From CAZDET01 sp964504335 (GTDB lineage Bacteria; Bacteroidota; Bacteroidia; Chitinophagales; Saprospiraceae), in contig CAZDET010000049.1 of NCBI GenBank assembly GCA_964504335.1, positions 1-40,353 of the forward strand: a stretch of 40,353 nucleotides of DNA. Direction: 5' to 3'. Positions 17,332 through 23,562 of the stretch are shown piece by piece (the first letter of the stretch is position 1; each line of letters starts with the position of its first letter). Made by a program: the position numbers and the translations under genes. The notes below the pieces were generated by a model. It was given only the letters and a program-made list of their open reading frames with translations, did no database searches and was not told where the DNA came from.

Positions 17332-17404
17332 ATCCAAGACAGCAAAAACCATCCCATTTTTATTTACCTTAACCCACTAAAAGAACCACCACCAACCCAA
17401 CCAC

Positions 17405-18229
17405 ATGCCACCCCACCCAGACCCACAACCACCCACCGAAGTAGCACCCCTCGCCGAAGGCGTGGACCTGGAGCTGGTACCCATCCCTGGCGGTACCTTC
17501 CGGATGGGCAGCGATACGGGAAGAGCGAGCGAACGCCCCGTACATTCAGTCACGGTTCCAGCCTTCTATCTAGGCAAATATCCAGTGACAAATGCCCAAT
17601 ACCAGGCCTTCGTGCGGGCAACGGGGACGCACGCCCCTGCCTGGATGGAAGAAAACGGCGAATATAATATCGATACGAACCCGGAGAGTCTTTACCGTCC
17701 AGTGTATAAGGCCTTACTAGCTCCCAACTACCCGGTGGTGGGAGTAAGCTGGCACGATGCGGTGGCCTTCTGCGAGTGGCTGAGCGAGCAGACCCTACAT
17801 CCCTATCGGCTGCCTTCGGAGGCTGAGTGGGAGTACGCAGCGCGGGGAGGTTCGGAGGAATTCCCGTATGCGGGGGGCTATCGATTGGAGGAAGTGGGCT
17901 GGTTTAATGAGAATAGTCGTCGTGGGAATAGTGATTCGCGTTTTGGCACGGATGGCACCATGCCCGTAGGACTGAAACTGTCGAATGATTTTGGCTTGTA
18001 CGATATGAGTGGCAATGTTTGGGAGTGGTGTGCGGATCATTGGCACGATAGTTATGATGGGGCTCCGGATGATGGGAGCGCCTGGATGGAAGGTGGGAAT
18101 GCTGAACGCCGAGTGGTTCGTGGCGGGTCTTGGAACAACTTCGGTAACTATTGTCGGGTCTCCAACCGCAACGACTACACCTCAGGCATCCGAAACTTCA
18201 TTTTGGGTTTTCGAGTTGCCCGGTACTAA
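17405..18229 (+). CDS. FGE/C-type-lectin-fold variable protein 1 (DGR target, non-catalytic)
   Basis: A 274-residue protein of the SUMF1/formylglycine-generating-enzyme family, which has a C-type-lectin-like fold. Family landmarks are VPIPGGTFRMGS (residues 20-31), FYLGKYPVTNAQYQAFV, PVVGVSWHDAVAFCEWLS, YRLPSEAEWEYAARGG, FGLYDMSGNVWEWCADHW, and RVVRGGSW near the end. The two catalytic cysteines of true FGE, which sit just after GGS(Y/W), are absent; only the structural-type Cys in YCRV remains. It is therefore expected to bind a ligand rather than oxidise sulfatases. The last 33 codons form a variable region (18134-18202) then a fixed GFRVARY end, as in known diversity-generating retroelement targets. 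No signal peptide, so probably cytoplasmic. The GTPase-CHAT gene starts 61 nt downstream, suggesting one transcript. Confidence 0.9.
   Translation: MPPHPDPQPPTEVAPLAEGVDLELVPIPGGTFRMGSDTGRASERPVHSVTVPAFYLGKYPVTNAQYQAFVRATGTHAPAWMEENGEYNIDTNPESLYRPVYKALLAPNYPVVGVSWHDAVAFCEWLSEQTLHPYRLPSEAEWEYAARGGSEEFPYAGGYRLEEVGWFNENSRRGNSDSRFGTDGTMPVGLKLSNDFGLYDMSGNVWEWCADHWHDSYDGAPDDGSAWMEGGNAERRVVRGGSWNNFGNYCRVSNRNDYTSGIRNFILGFRVARY
18134..18202 (+). other. DGR variable region VR1 (adenine-mutagenised segment)
   Basis: This is the segment of variable protein 1 that differs from its counterpart at 21967-22038. In the codon alignment there are 20 substituted bases plus one 3-nt indel. Nineteen of the 20 have A in one copy, all 20 are at codon positions 1 or 2, and there is no third-position change. 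Variable codons are typically AAC in one copy and TTC, TAC or CTC in the other, as expected when AAC codons of a template repeat are copied with random bases opposite A. Flanking bases (CGTGGCGGGTCTTGG before, TTGGGTTTTCGAGTTGCC after) are identical. Confidence 0.85.
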
Positions 18230-18254
18230 CCCTTTGGTCTTTTACTTTTATTTT

Positions 18255-18269
18255 ACCGCCGCAGGCGGT
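18255..18269 (+). promoter_or_regulatory. GC hairpin downstream of VR1 (homing hairpin candidate)
   Basis: ACCGCC-GCA-GGCGGT is a perfect 6-bp stem with a 3-base loop, 25 nt after the stop codon, and is kept in the same place after the second variable gene. Known DGRs need a short DNA hairpin just downstream of the variable region for efficient homing. No T run follows, so it is a poor terminator. Confidence 0.6.
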
Positions 18270-18290
18270 CGAAAATTTTTTGATCCACAC

Positions 18291-21125
18291 ATGGACTACA
18301 ACCGACACTTAGAAGCCCTCTTCGGGGTCCCTTTCTCGCAGCAACCGGATTTGCGGCGGCTGCGGCAGTTTCACCAGAAGAATGCCTTTTGCCTCGACGC
18401 CTCCGGGCAGCACCTCCTCGGCATCGCGGCCATCGACTTGCCGGAGGACACGGTGGCAGTAACCCTCCCCGCCTATTCCCACTTGGAGTACCTGAATCTG
18501 GGGAATAATAAAAAGCTGCAATTGCTGGAGTTTACTGCCGCCATTCCCACCCTCGAGCATCTGGATCTGAACGGCAGCGGCCTGACAATCCTCAAGCTGC
18601 CGGCCGGCTTCAGCGGGCTGAATTGGCTGGATGTAAGCCGCAATGCACTCACGGCCTTCATTGCCGAAGGCCGCTACCCCGCGCTGCACTACCTCGATCT
18701 CAGCGACAACCAGCTCCATCAGTTTTCCGCCAGGAAGCTGACCGATTTCCCTAAGCTCGAGTTGCTGTTCCTCCAGGGCAACCAGCTGTCGAGCACCATG
18801 CAGGCATTTGCTAGCGAGCGCGGCAGTTGCCTGGCCGATATGCAACGCCTGCAACGGGAGCTGGGCAAGGGCATGACCGAAAACAACGAATTCAAAGTCC
18901 TGCTGGTGGGCAACGGCGGCGTGGGCAAGAGCTGCCTGGTGGAGCGGCTGGTGTACGGTACCTTTGAGAAACAGCACCGCTCTACGGAAGGCGTGGCGCT
19001 GACACAGTACCACCCCGACGGCTACCCCTACGTGCTCAACCTCTGGGATTTTGGAGGGCAGGACATCTACCACGCCACGCACCGCCTCTTCATGCAGGCC
19101 GATGCCATCTACCTGGTGCTCTGGGACGAGCAGACCCGCCAAAATCCCGTAAGCATCCTGACCGAAGACGGGGAAGAACGGGAATATACCAACCATCCCC
19201 TCGGCTACTGGCTGCACTACGTGCGGCACCAGGGCGGGGAGAGCCCCATCATCGTGGTGAAAACCAAAAAAGCGGAGAATGACGACCCCCATCCGGAGTT
19301 GCAGAACCTGAAGAAAGAGTACAAAGTTCACGCCTTTACGTCCGTCGATTCCAAGCTAGACAATAAGTACGAAAACGGCTTCCACCGCCTGCTTGGCCTG
19401 ATCGACGAGGTGATCCACACCAAGGTCGGCATTGAACGGGAGCTGCCGCAAAACCACGCGGACCTGCGGCAGCATCTGCGCACCCTTCAGCAGCAGGGCA
19501 GCAAATTACTGACCCAGGAAGCCTACGAAGATATCGCCGCCCTCTACGATGTGGAGGAGCCGATGAAGGTGCTGGTGCAGTGGCTGGTACCCACCGGCGT
19601 GGTCTTCCACCGGGCGGGCTACTTCGGCGATGCGGTCATCCTGGATCAGGGCTGGGCCGTGGAGGCCATCTACGCGGTCTTCAACCGCAACCGGGGGGAG
19701 TACTTCCGGCTGAAGGATGTCCAGCGCCGGCAGGGGCACTTCTCCGGGGCCGACCTCCAGCGGGTCTGGCGCGCCAAAAAATATGTGGAAGCCGAGCAGG
19801 AGCTTCTCCTGCAATTCATGCTCAGCTGCGAGCTGTGCTTCGAGGTAACGGAAAAACCGGAGGCGGAGCGCTACCATTCGACGCCCTTTGCCGATCGCCG
19901 CTTCGTGGCCCCGCAAATGCTCTTGGAAGAGGAGCCCTCCAGTGCCGAGCTGCTCCGACAAGAGGCCAACCGCCTGCACGTGCGCTACCGCCACGACTTT
20001 TTGCACTACGGCATCATCCAGGGCTTCATCGTGCGCACCCAGCAATCGGCTGAGGTGCGCGATATCTGGCAGCAAGGCATCGTCTTGCAGGAAAATGGGG
20101 CCTACGCCCTCGTCGCCGCCGAGCCCGCCCCGCAGCGGGGGCCACACGCTTCCGATATTTACCTCACCTGCCCCCCCGGCAGCATTGCGCTATTGGATAA
20201 AATCCGCAACACCCTGGAAGAATTGCAGGGCGAAGCCGTCGAGCAATGGGTGAGCCCGGATAGGGTGCACTACGTGGAAATTAGTGCGTTGAAGGCGGCC
20301 AAGCAGGAGCAAGTCGTGGCGGAGAACGGGGCCATCGTGGAGAAGGCCGACTTCGGCATCTTCCTCGGCCAGCGGCCGCAGGAGCGCTATCCCGCACCGC
20401 AGCAGACGGAGGCGGGCAAAGAACAAGTAGAGGCACGGATTCGGGAGGTGGAACGGGAGCCGGTTCGGGAGATCGAAGGAGAAAAACCCCAATTAGCGTT
20501 CGAAGGGGAGCCGGTGTTGCTCTTTGCACAAGCAAATCCTAAAGGAGATGATATCGACTACGAAGGAGAATTCCTGGCCATCCAAAAGAAACTACAAGAC
20601 AAGAATCGAACGGCCGACTACCGGCTTAAATTCATCGGCGCTGCGAGTCAAGAGGAACTGGTTGATGCACTGGTCGAGTACGGCCCACATATTTTGCATT
20701 TCTGCGGCCACGGCGAAACTAGAGGCTTAATCTTCCACAATGCGAATAAAACGGGTAGCCAGCGCTTATCGCCAGATGCAGGAGAGCAACTAGTCCGCAT
20801 TCTAAAGGAGCGGCGACCACAACTCCAACTCGTTTTTCTGAATGCTTGCCACAGCCGCGAATTGGCCTCGGCCATAAGTCGCGCCCGTGTTCTGGCCATC
20901 GGCACAAATGCGAAAATAAATACAAAAGTGGCCGAGTCCTTTGCAGCCGGCTTCTACCAAAGCATGGAACGAGGCCTCGAAGAAGCGATCTGGAATGGCC
21001 GCATACTTTCCAGCCTCGTCGTCCAATCCAGTGGGGGGCCGACGAGAGGCCTCGTCCAGGACGATGAATTTGAAGGAGAACTCATCGAAGCCTACTACAA
21101 CGGAAAGCGGGTATACCCCATATGA
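18291..21125 (+). CDS. LRR-Roc-COR GTPase with C-terminal CHAT protease domain
   Basis: A 944-residue multidomain protein of the Roco type. Residues about 50-180 hold five or so leucine-rich repeats (LEYLNLGNNKKLQLLE, LHYLDLSDNQLHQF, LELLFLQGNQLSS). The Roc GTPase follows: P-loop GNGGVGKS at 207-214 (Lys213), switch II LWDFGGQDIYHATHRLF, and a VVKTKKAEND segment at the NKxD position. The COR dimerisation domain comes next (WLVPTGVVFHRAGYFGDAVI, then LDQGWAVEAIYAVFN). After a charged linker at about 690-760, the C-terminal domain is CHAT. It has catalytic His807 in LHFCGHGE, Cys853 in LNACHSREL, then SFAAGFYQSMERG. I infer an NLR-like switch in which LRR/sensor input and GTP cycling release protease activity. 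The start is ATG 18291; the frame is open further 5' but only as a shadow of the sensor gene. It shares an apparent operon with variable protein 1. Confidence 0.9.
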   Translation: MDYNRHLEALFGVPFSQQPDLRRLRQFHQKNAFCLDASGQHLLGIAAIDLPEDTVAVTLPAYSHLEYLNLGNNKKLQLLEFTAAIPTLEHLDLNGSGLTILKLPAGFSGLNWLDVSRNALTAFIAEGRYPALHYLDLSDNQLHQFSARKLTDFPKLELLFLQGNQLSSTMQAFASERGSCLADMQRLQRELGKGMTENNEFKVLLVGNGGVGKSCLVERLVYGTFEKQHRSTEGVALTQYHPDGYPYVLNLWDFGGQDIYHATHRLFMQADAIYLVLWDEQTRQNPVSILTEDGEEREYTNHPLGYWLHYVRHQGGESPIIVVKTKKAENDDPHPELQNLKKEYKVHAFTSVDSKLDNKYENGFHRLLGLIDEVIHTKVGIERELPQNHADLRQHLRTLQQQGSKLLTQEAYEDIAALYDVEEPMKVLVQWLVPTGVVFHRAGYFGDAVILDQGWAVEAIYAVFNRNRGEYFRLKDVQRRQGHFSGADLQRVWRAKKYVEAEQELLLQFMLSCELCFEVTEKPEAERYHSTPFADRRFVAPQMLLEEEPSSAELLRQEANRLHVRYRHDFLHYGIIQGFIVRTQQSAEVRDIWQQGIVLQENGAYALVAAEPAPQRGPHASDIYLTCPPGSIALLDKIRNTLEELQGEAVEQWVSPDRVHYVEISALKAAKQEQVVAENGAIVEKADFGIFLGQRPQERYPAPQQTEAGKEQVEARIREVEREPVREIEGEKPQLAFEGEPVLLFAQANPKGDDIDYEGEFLAIQKKLQDKNRTADYRLKFIGAASQEELVDALVEYGPHILHFCGHGETRGLIFHNANKTGSQRLSPDAGEQLVRILKERRPQLQLVFLNACHSRELASAISRARVLAIGTNAKINTKVAESFAAGFYQSMERGLEEAIWNGRILSSLVVQSSGGPTRGLVQDDEFEGELIEAYYNGKRVYPI

Positions 21126-21137
21126 AAAAGCTCCCCC

Positions 21138-21282
21138 CTCGGCTGTCGACTTCGAGTCGTCAGGCGAGTGAAGAGGCAGGAAGCTTGGGCAATCGAGTCC
21201 AAAGAAAAAAATTCGCTATTCACCCTTCACCATTAATAAAGGAAGGCATCACTCGACAGCCGATTTGGAGTCGCCTGACGAG
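21138..21282 (+). repeat. Hairpin-repeat island, copy 2
   Basis: Hairpin A at 21138-21168 and hairpin B at 21252-21282 frame an 83-bp spacer that includes AAGCTTGGGCAATCGAG and an AAAGAAAAAAATTCGC stretch. Bases 21138-21230 match 17188-17280 except at two positions. The five-base arms of B (ACAGC, CCTGA) are exact reverse complements of those of A (GCTGT, TCAGG) in the same order, so A and B can also pair with each other in a crossed, pseudoknot-like way. The island starts 12 bp after the GTPase stop. Confidence 0.8.
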
Positions 21283-21285
21283 AAA

Positions 21286-22065
21286 ATGAACCGCATGAAA
21301 CCAACCGAACAGATCTTACCGGAAACGACCTACCTGGACTGCCCCACCTTCCAAATGGTGTCGCTGCCGGGGGGGCGGTTTCTGATGGGGGAGAAACGGA
21401 GGGCTTCTCAACCCATCCACGAAGTAACGGTGTCGCCCTTCGAAATGGGCAAGTACCCAGTCACGGAAGAAGTGTGGCAAATGGTGATGGCGGGCACGGC
21501 ACTGGCCAATCCGGCCAGGTTTAAGGGCCGACAGCACCCGGTGGAATCCGTTTCCTGGAAGGACGTACAAATCTTCCTGGACCGCCTAAATGCCTTGCCG
21601 GAGGTTGAAGAAAAAAATTTGGTGGATAGCAAGCACTTTCGGCTGCCCTCGGAAGCGCAGTGGGAGTACGCGGCCCGGGCGGGCTCGCAGGATTTTCCGT
21701 ATGCGGGGGGCTATCGATTGGAGGAAGTGGGCTGGTTTAATGAGAATAGTCGTCGTGGGAATAGTGATTCGCGTTTTGGCACGGATGGCACCATGCCCGT
21801 AGGACTGAAACTGTCGAATGATTTTGGCTTGTACGATATGAGTGGCAATGTTTGGGAGTGGTGTGCGGATCATTGGCACGATAGTTATGATGGAGCTCCG
21901 GATGATGGGCGTGCCTGGACGGAAGGTGGTGATGCTGAACGCCGAGTGGTTCGTGGCGGGTCTTGGTACTTCAACGATTACTATTGTCGGGTCTCCTTCC
22001 GCCTCAGCTACTCCCCCTCAGACATCCGACTCAACAGTTTGGGTTTTCGAGTTGCCCGGTATTAA
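21286..22065 (+). CDS. FGE/C-type-lectin-fold variable protein 2 (DGR target, non-catalytic)
   Basis: A 259-residue FGE-family protein. Landmarks are MVSLPGGRFLMGE, FEMGKYPVTEEVWQMVM, HPVESVSWKDVQIFLDRLN, FRLPSEAQWEYAARAG, FGLYDMSGNVWEWCADHW and RVVRGGSW, ending GFRVARY. The N-terminal 130 residues are clearly diverged from variable protein 1. From 21697 to 21966, however, the DNA matches 17864-18133 at 264 of 270 bases by my count, without indels, and then enters the variable region. FGE active-site cysteines are absent. I chose ATG 21286 (MNRMKPTEQ); ATG 21295 is equally possible, and the TTG at 21265 lies inside the repeat hairpin. No GTPase gene follows; a direct repeat and tRNA-Asn come next. 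Co-transcription with the GTPase upstream (160 nt gap) is possible. Confidence 0.9.
   Translation: MNRMKPTEQILPETTYLDCPTFQMVSLPGGRFLMGEKRRASQPIHEVTVSPFEMGKYPVTEEVWQMVMAGTALANPARFKGRQHPVESVSWKDVQIFLDRLNALPEVEEKNLVDSKHFRLPSEAQWEYAARAGSQDFPYAGGYRLEEVGWFNENSRRGNSDSRFGTDGTMPVGLKLSNDFGLYDMSGNVWEWCADHWHDSYDGAPDDGRAWTEGGDAERRVVRGGSWYFNDYYCRVSFRLSYSPSDIRLNSLGFRVARY
21967..22038 (+). other. DGR variable region VR2 (adenine-mutagenised segment)
   Basis: Counterpart of VR1, one codon longer. Codons read TAC TTC AAC GAT TAC then, after a fixed TATTGTCGGGTCTCC, TTC CGC CTC AGC TAC TCC CCC, and later CTC AAC AGT. Together with VR1 these imply a template in which most variable codons are AAC, with GAT/GAC and AAT in places. 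The encoded residues (Y, F, N, D, Y, F, L, S, L, N, S) are the ligand-facing type seen in C-lectin-fold DGR proteins. Confidence 0.85.
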
Positions 22066-22093
22066 CCCTTTGGTTTTTTACCCTTTTACTTTT

Positions 22094-22108
22094 ACCGCCG
22101 CAGGCGGT
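22094..22108 (+). promoter_or_regulatory. GC hairpin downstream of VR2 (homing hairpin candidate)
   Basis: The same ACCGCC-GCA-GGCGGT hairpin as at 18255, here 28 nt after the stop. The T-rich segment between stop and hairpin differs between the copies by substitutions and small indels, while the hairpin is unchanged, which points to selection or homing-mediated conservation. Confidence 0.6.
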
Positions 22109-22125
22109 CGAAATTTATTGATGTG

Positions 22126-22290
22126 CTGATTTTCTGATGCTGTGATGTGCTGATGGCTCTTCTAACAGGTGCTCCGGCCCTCGGCTGTCGACTTTCAGTC
22201 GTCAGGCGAGTAAAGAGGCAGATTGATTGAGCAACGCGCTACTCATTCGGAAGGGACCACTCGCCAGCCGACGGGGAGTCGCGGGACGAG
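22126..22290 (+). repeat. Right copy of flanking direct repeat plus hairpin island, copy 3
   Basis: Bases 22126-22210 repeat 17133-17218. Hairpin A is at 22180-22210 and hairpin B at 22260-22290 (CTCG-CCAGC-CGACG, loop, AGTCG-CGGGA-CGAG), with a 49-bp spacer different from the other islands after AAAGAGGCAG. No gene follows this island before the tRNA, so a third cassette may have been lost or never present. Confidence 0.8.
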
Positions 22291-22309
22291 GTGGAGGGAT
22301 AGGAAAAAC

Positions 22310-22340
22310 AAAAAAGCCGAAAGCAATCGCTTCCGGCTTC
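22310..22340 (-). terminator. Rho-independent terminator of tRNA-Asn
   Basis: On the minus strand, arms AGCCGGAAGC and GCTTTTCGGCT form a stem with a short loop and one bulge, followed by TTTTTTG. It lies directly behind the 3' end of the tRNA. Confidence 0.75.
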
Positions 22341-22343
22341 AGC

Positions 22344-22417
22344 GCCTCAACTAGGACTCGAACCTAGGACCTACGGATTAACAGTCCGCCGCTCTAACCA
22401 ACTGAGCTATTGAGGCT
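22344..22417 (-). tRNA. tRNA-Asn (anticodon GTT)
   Basis: The minus strand folds as a standard cloverleaf. The acceptor is GCCTCAA paired with TTGAGGC, the D-arm is TAGCTCAGTTGGTTAGAGC, the anticodon stem is CGGAC/GTCCG-type around loop CTGTTAA (anticodon GTT), and the T-arm has TAGGTTCGAGTCCTA. The discriminator base is G and CCA is not encoded. Its 3' end faces the accessory island, as for tRNA genes used as integration sites, but I see no second copy of the tRNA 3' end in the window. Confidence 0.95.
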
Positions 22418-22446
22418 TTTTGGGGCCTTCTTTTGAAAGGCGCGTG

Positions 22447-22477
22447 CAAATTTACGATCTCTACGTAAAAAGTGCAA
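22447..22477 (-). promoter_or_regulatory. Promoter of tRNA-Asn (TTG-N20-TAAATTTG)
   Basis: On the minus strand TTG (22475-22477) is followed by a 20-base spacer and a perfect -7 box TAAATTTG (22447-22454), placing the start about 20 nt before the tRNA 5' end. A near-match AATCTTTG on the plus strand at 22476-22483 may serve the divergent kinase gene. Confidence 0.65.
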
Positions 22478-22508
22478 TCTTTGCGCCGAGAAATTTCAAA
22501 CCACGCGC

Positions 22509-23435
22509 ATGAGTTTATTAACCGTTGGAACTGTCGCCTTCGACGACATTACCACTCCCACCGGGAGAGCAGAGAAAATCGTCGGTGGTGCGGCGACGTT
22601 TATTGCCCTGGCCGCTTCCTACTTCACCCAACCCGTCCAAATCGTGTCGGTGATTGGCGATGATTTTCCCGAGGCCTTCCTCGCCGATATGCAGGGGCGC
22701 GGGGTCGATCTGGAGGGGCTGCAGGTGCGCCAAGGCGAAAAATCCTTCTTCTGGGCCGGCAGCTACCACCAGGATATGAACGGCCGGGATACGCTCGATA
22801 CCCAACTCAATGTGCTGGCCGATTTCGATCCGGTCTTACCAACCAACTACCGGCGGCCGGAGTTCCTCATGCTCGGTAATCTGACGCCGGCGGTGCAGCA
22901 GCGCGTCCTCGACCAACTAGACAATCGCCCGAAGCTCATTGCGCTGGATACGATGAACTTCTGGATGGACTCGGCGCTCGATGAATTGCTGTCTGTCTTA
23001 AAAAATATCGACGCCCTCATCATCAACGACGAGGAGGCCCGACAACTCTCCGGCGAGCGCTCGCTGGTGAAGGCCGCCGCCAAAATCTACGATCTCGGCC
23101 CGAACATCATCGTCATCAAAAAGGGCGAACACGGGGCTCTGCTCTTCTCCGGAGACAACATCTTCTTCGCCCCGGCGCTGCCCCTGGCCGACGTCGTCGA
23201 CCCCACCGGTGCCGGCGATACCTTTGCGGGGGGGCTCATGGGCTACCTTGCCGCCAGCGGCGATACGTCGTTCTCCAACCTGCGGCGCGCCGTCATTTAC
23301 GGCTCCGCGATGGCCAGCTTCTGCGTCGAGCAGTTCGGCACGGAACGACTGCTGAACCTCGATCAAAAAGAAATCTCCATGCGCGTGCAGCGCTTCGTAG
23401 ATCTGGCGCACTTTGAGCTGGAGCAGCACGCTTAA
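22509..23435 (+). CDS. PfkB-family carbohydrate/nucleoside kinase
   Basis: A 308-residue ribokinase-like kinase that phosphorylates a sugar or nucleoside with ATP. The N-terminal motif is TVGTVAFDDITTP, with a Gly-rich GGAATF at 26-31. The C-terminal signature DPTGAGDTFAGG starts at 231 and its catalytic Asp is 237. Before it are INDEEARQL and VIKKGEHGALLF, both typical. Substrate cannot be read from the sequence. Its leader is short, between tRNA-Asn and the ATG. Its stop is followed by a word-repeat tract and a strong hairpin, then the convergent htpG gene. Confidence 0.92.
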   Translation: MSLLTVGTVAFDDITTPTGRAEKIVGGAATFIALAASYFTQPVQIVSVIGDDFPEAFLADMQGRGVDLEGLQVRQGEKSFFWAGSYHQDMNGRDTLDTQLNVLADFDPVLPTNYRRPEFLMLGNLTPAVQQRVLDQLDNRPKLIALDTMNFWMDSALDELLSVLKNIDALIINDEEARQLSGERSLVKAAAKIYDLGPNIIVIKKGEHGALLFSGDNIFFAPALPLADVVDPTGAGDTFAGGLMGYLAASGDTSFSNLRRAVIYGSAMASFCVEQFGTERLLNLDQKEISMRVQRFVDLAHFELEQHA

Positions 23436-23436
23436 C

Positions 23437-23475
23437 TGTACTTTGGTACCTTGGTCTTTTGGTACTTTGGGGATG
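23437..23475. repeat. Intergenic word repeat (GGTACTTTGG type)
   Basis: Near-tandem words GTACTTTGGTACCTTGG, then TCTTTTGGTACTTTGG. The reverse complement of this tract occurs at about 32556-32584 (CCAAAGTACCAAAAGACC) and 33594-33614, so it is a dispersed intergenic family. Confidence 0.75.
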
Positions 23476-23482
23476 CAATTGA

Positions 23483-23515
23483 ACACGCCAGCCGACTTTC
23501 AGTCGACTGGCGTGT
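23483..23515. repeat. Perfect-class hairpin of the CGACT-NNN-AGTCG family
   Basis: Fifteen-base arms with one mismatch (left ACACGCCAGCCGACT, right AGTCGACTGGCGTGT) and loop TTC. It shares the core and spacing of the hairpins in the 17-22 kb islands but stands alone between the convergent pfkB-like and htpG genes, where it could also act in transcript ending. No T run on either strand. Confidence 0.8.
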
Positions 23516-23562
23516 AAAATCAGTGGTCAGCCGAGGGATCGGCACATCAGCACATTGCCACA

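Noticed and set aside
18255..18269. GC hairpin after variable gene 1 as a rho-independent terminator
   Set aside because: No T run follows on the plus strand, and the downstream GTPase gene starts 22 nt later with no other promoter evident.
18009..18290. Open extension of the GTPase frame upstream to 18009
   Set aside because: It overlaps the sensor gene in another frame, and the same shadow frame is open in the second sensor gene (from 21842) where no GTPase follows. The LRR protein starts naturally at ATG 18291.
18134..22038. Ordinary paralogue divergence as the explanation of the two different gene ends
   Set aside because: Ordinary divergence would add silent and non-adenine changes. 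Within the variable segment there are none at third positions, and 19 of 20 differences involve A, while the adjacent 270 bp are 98 percent identical.
17405..22065. Reverse transcriptase, Avd or template repeat of the DGR inside the window
   Set aside because: I looked for reverse-transcriptase motifs in all large frames and for A-rich copies of the variable regions on both strands and found none.
22344..22417. tRNA-Asn as the proven attachment site of the island
   Set aside because: No integrase gene and no second copy of the tRNA 3' end within the window; only the position is suggestive.
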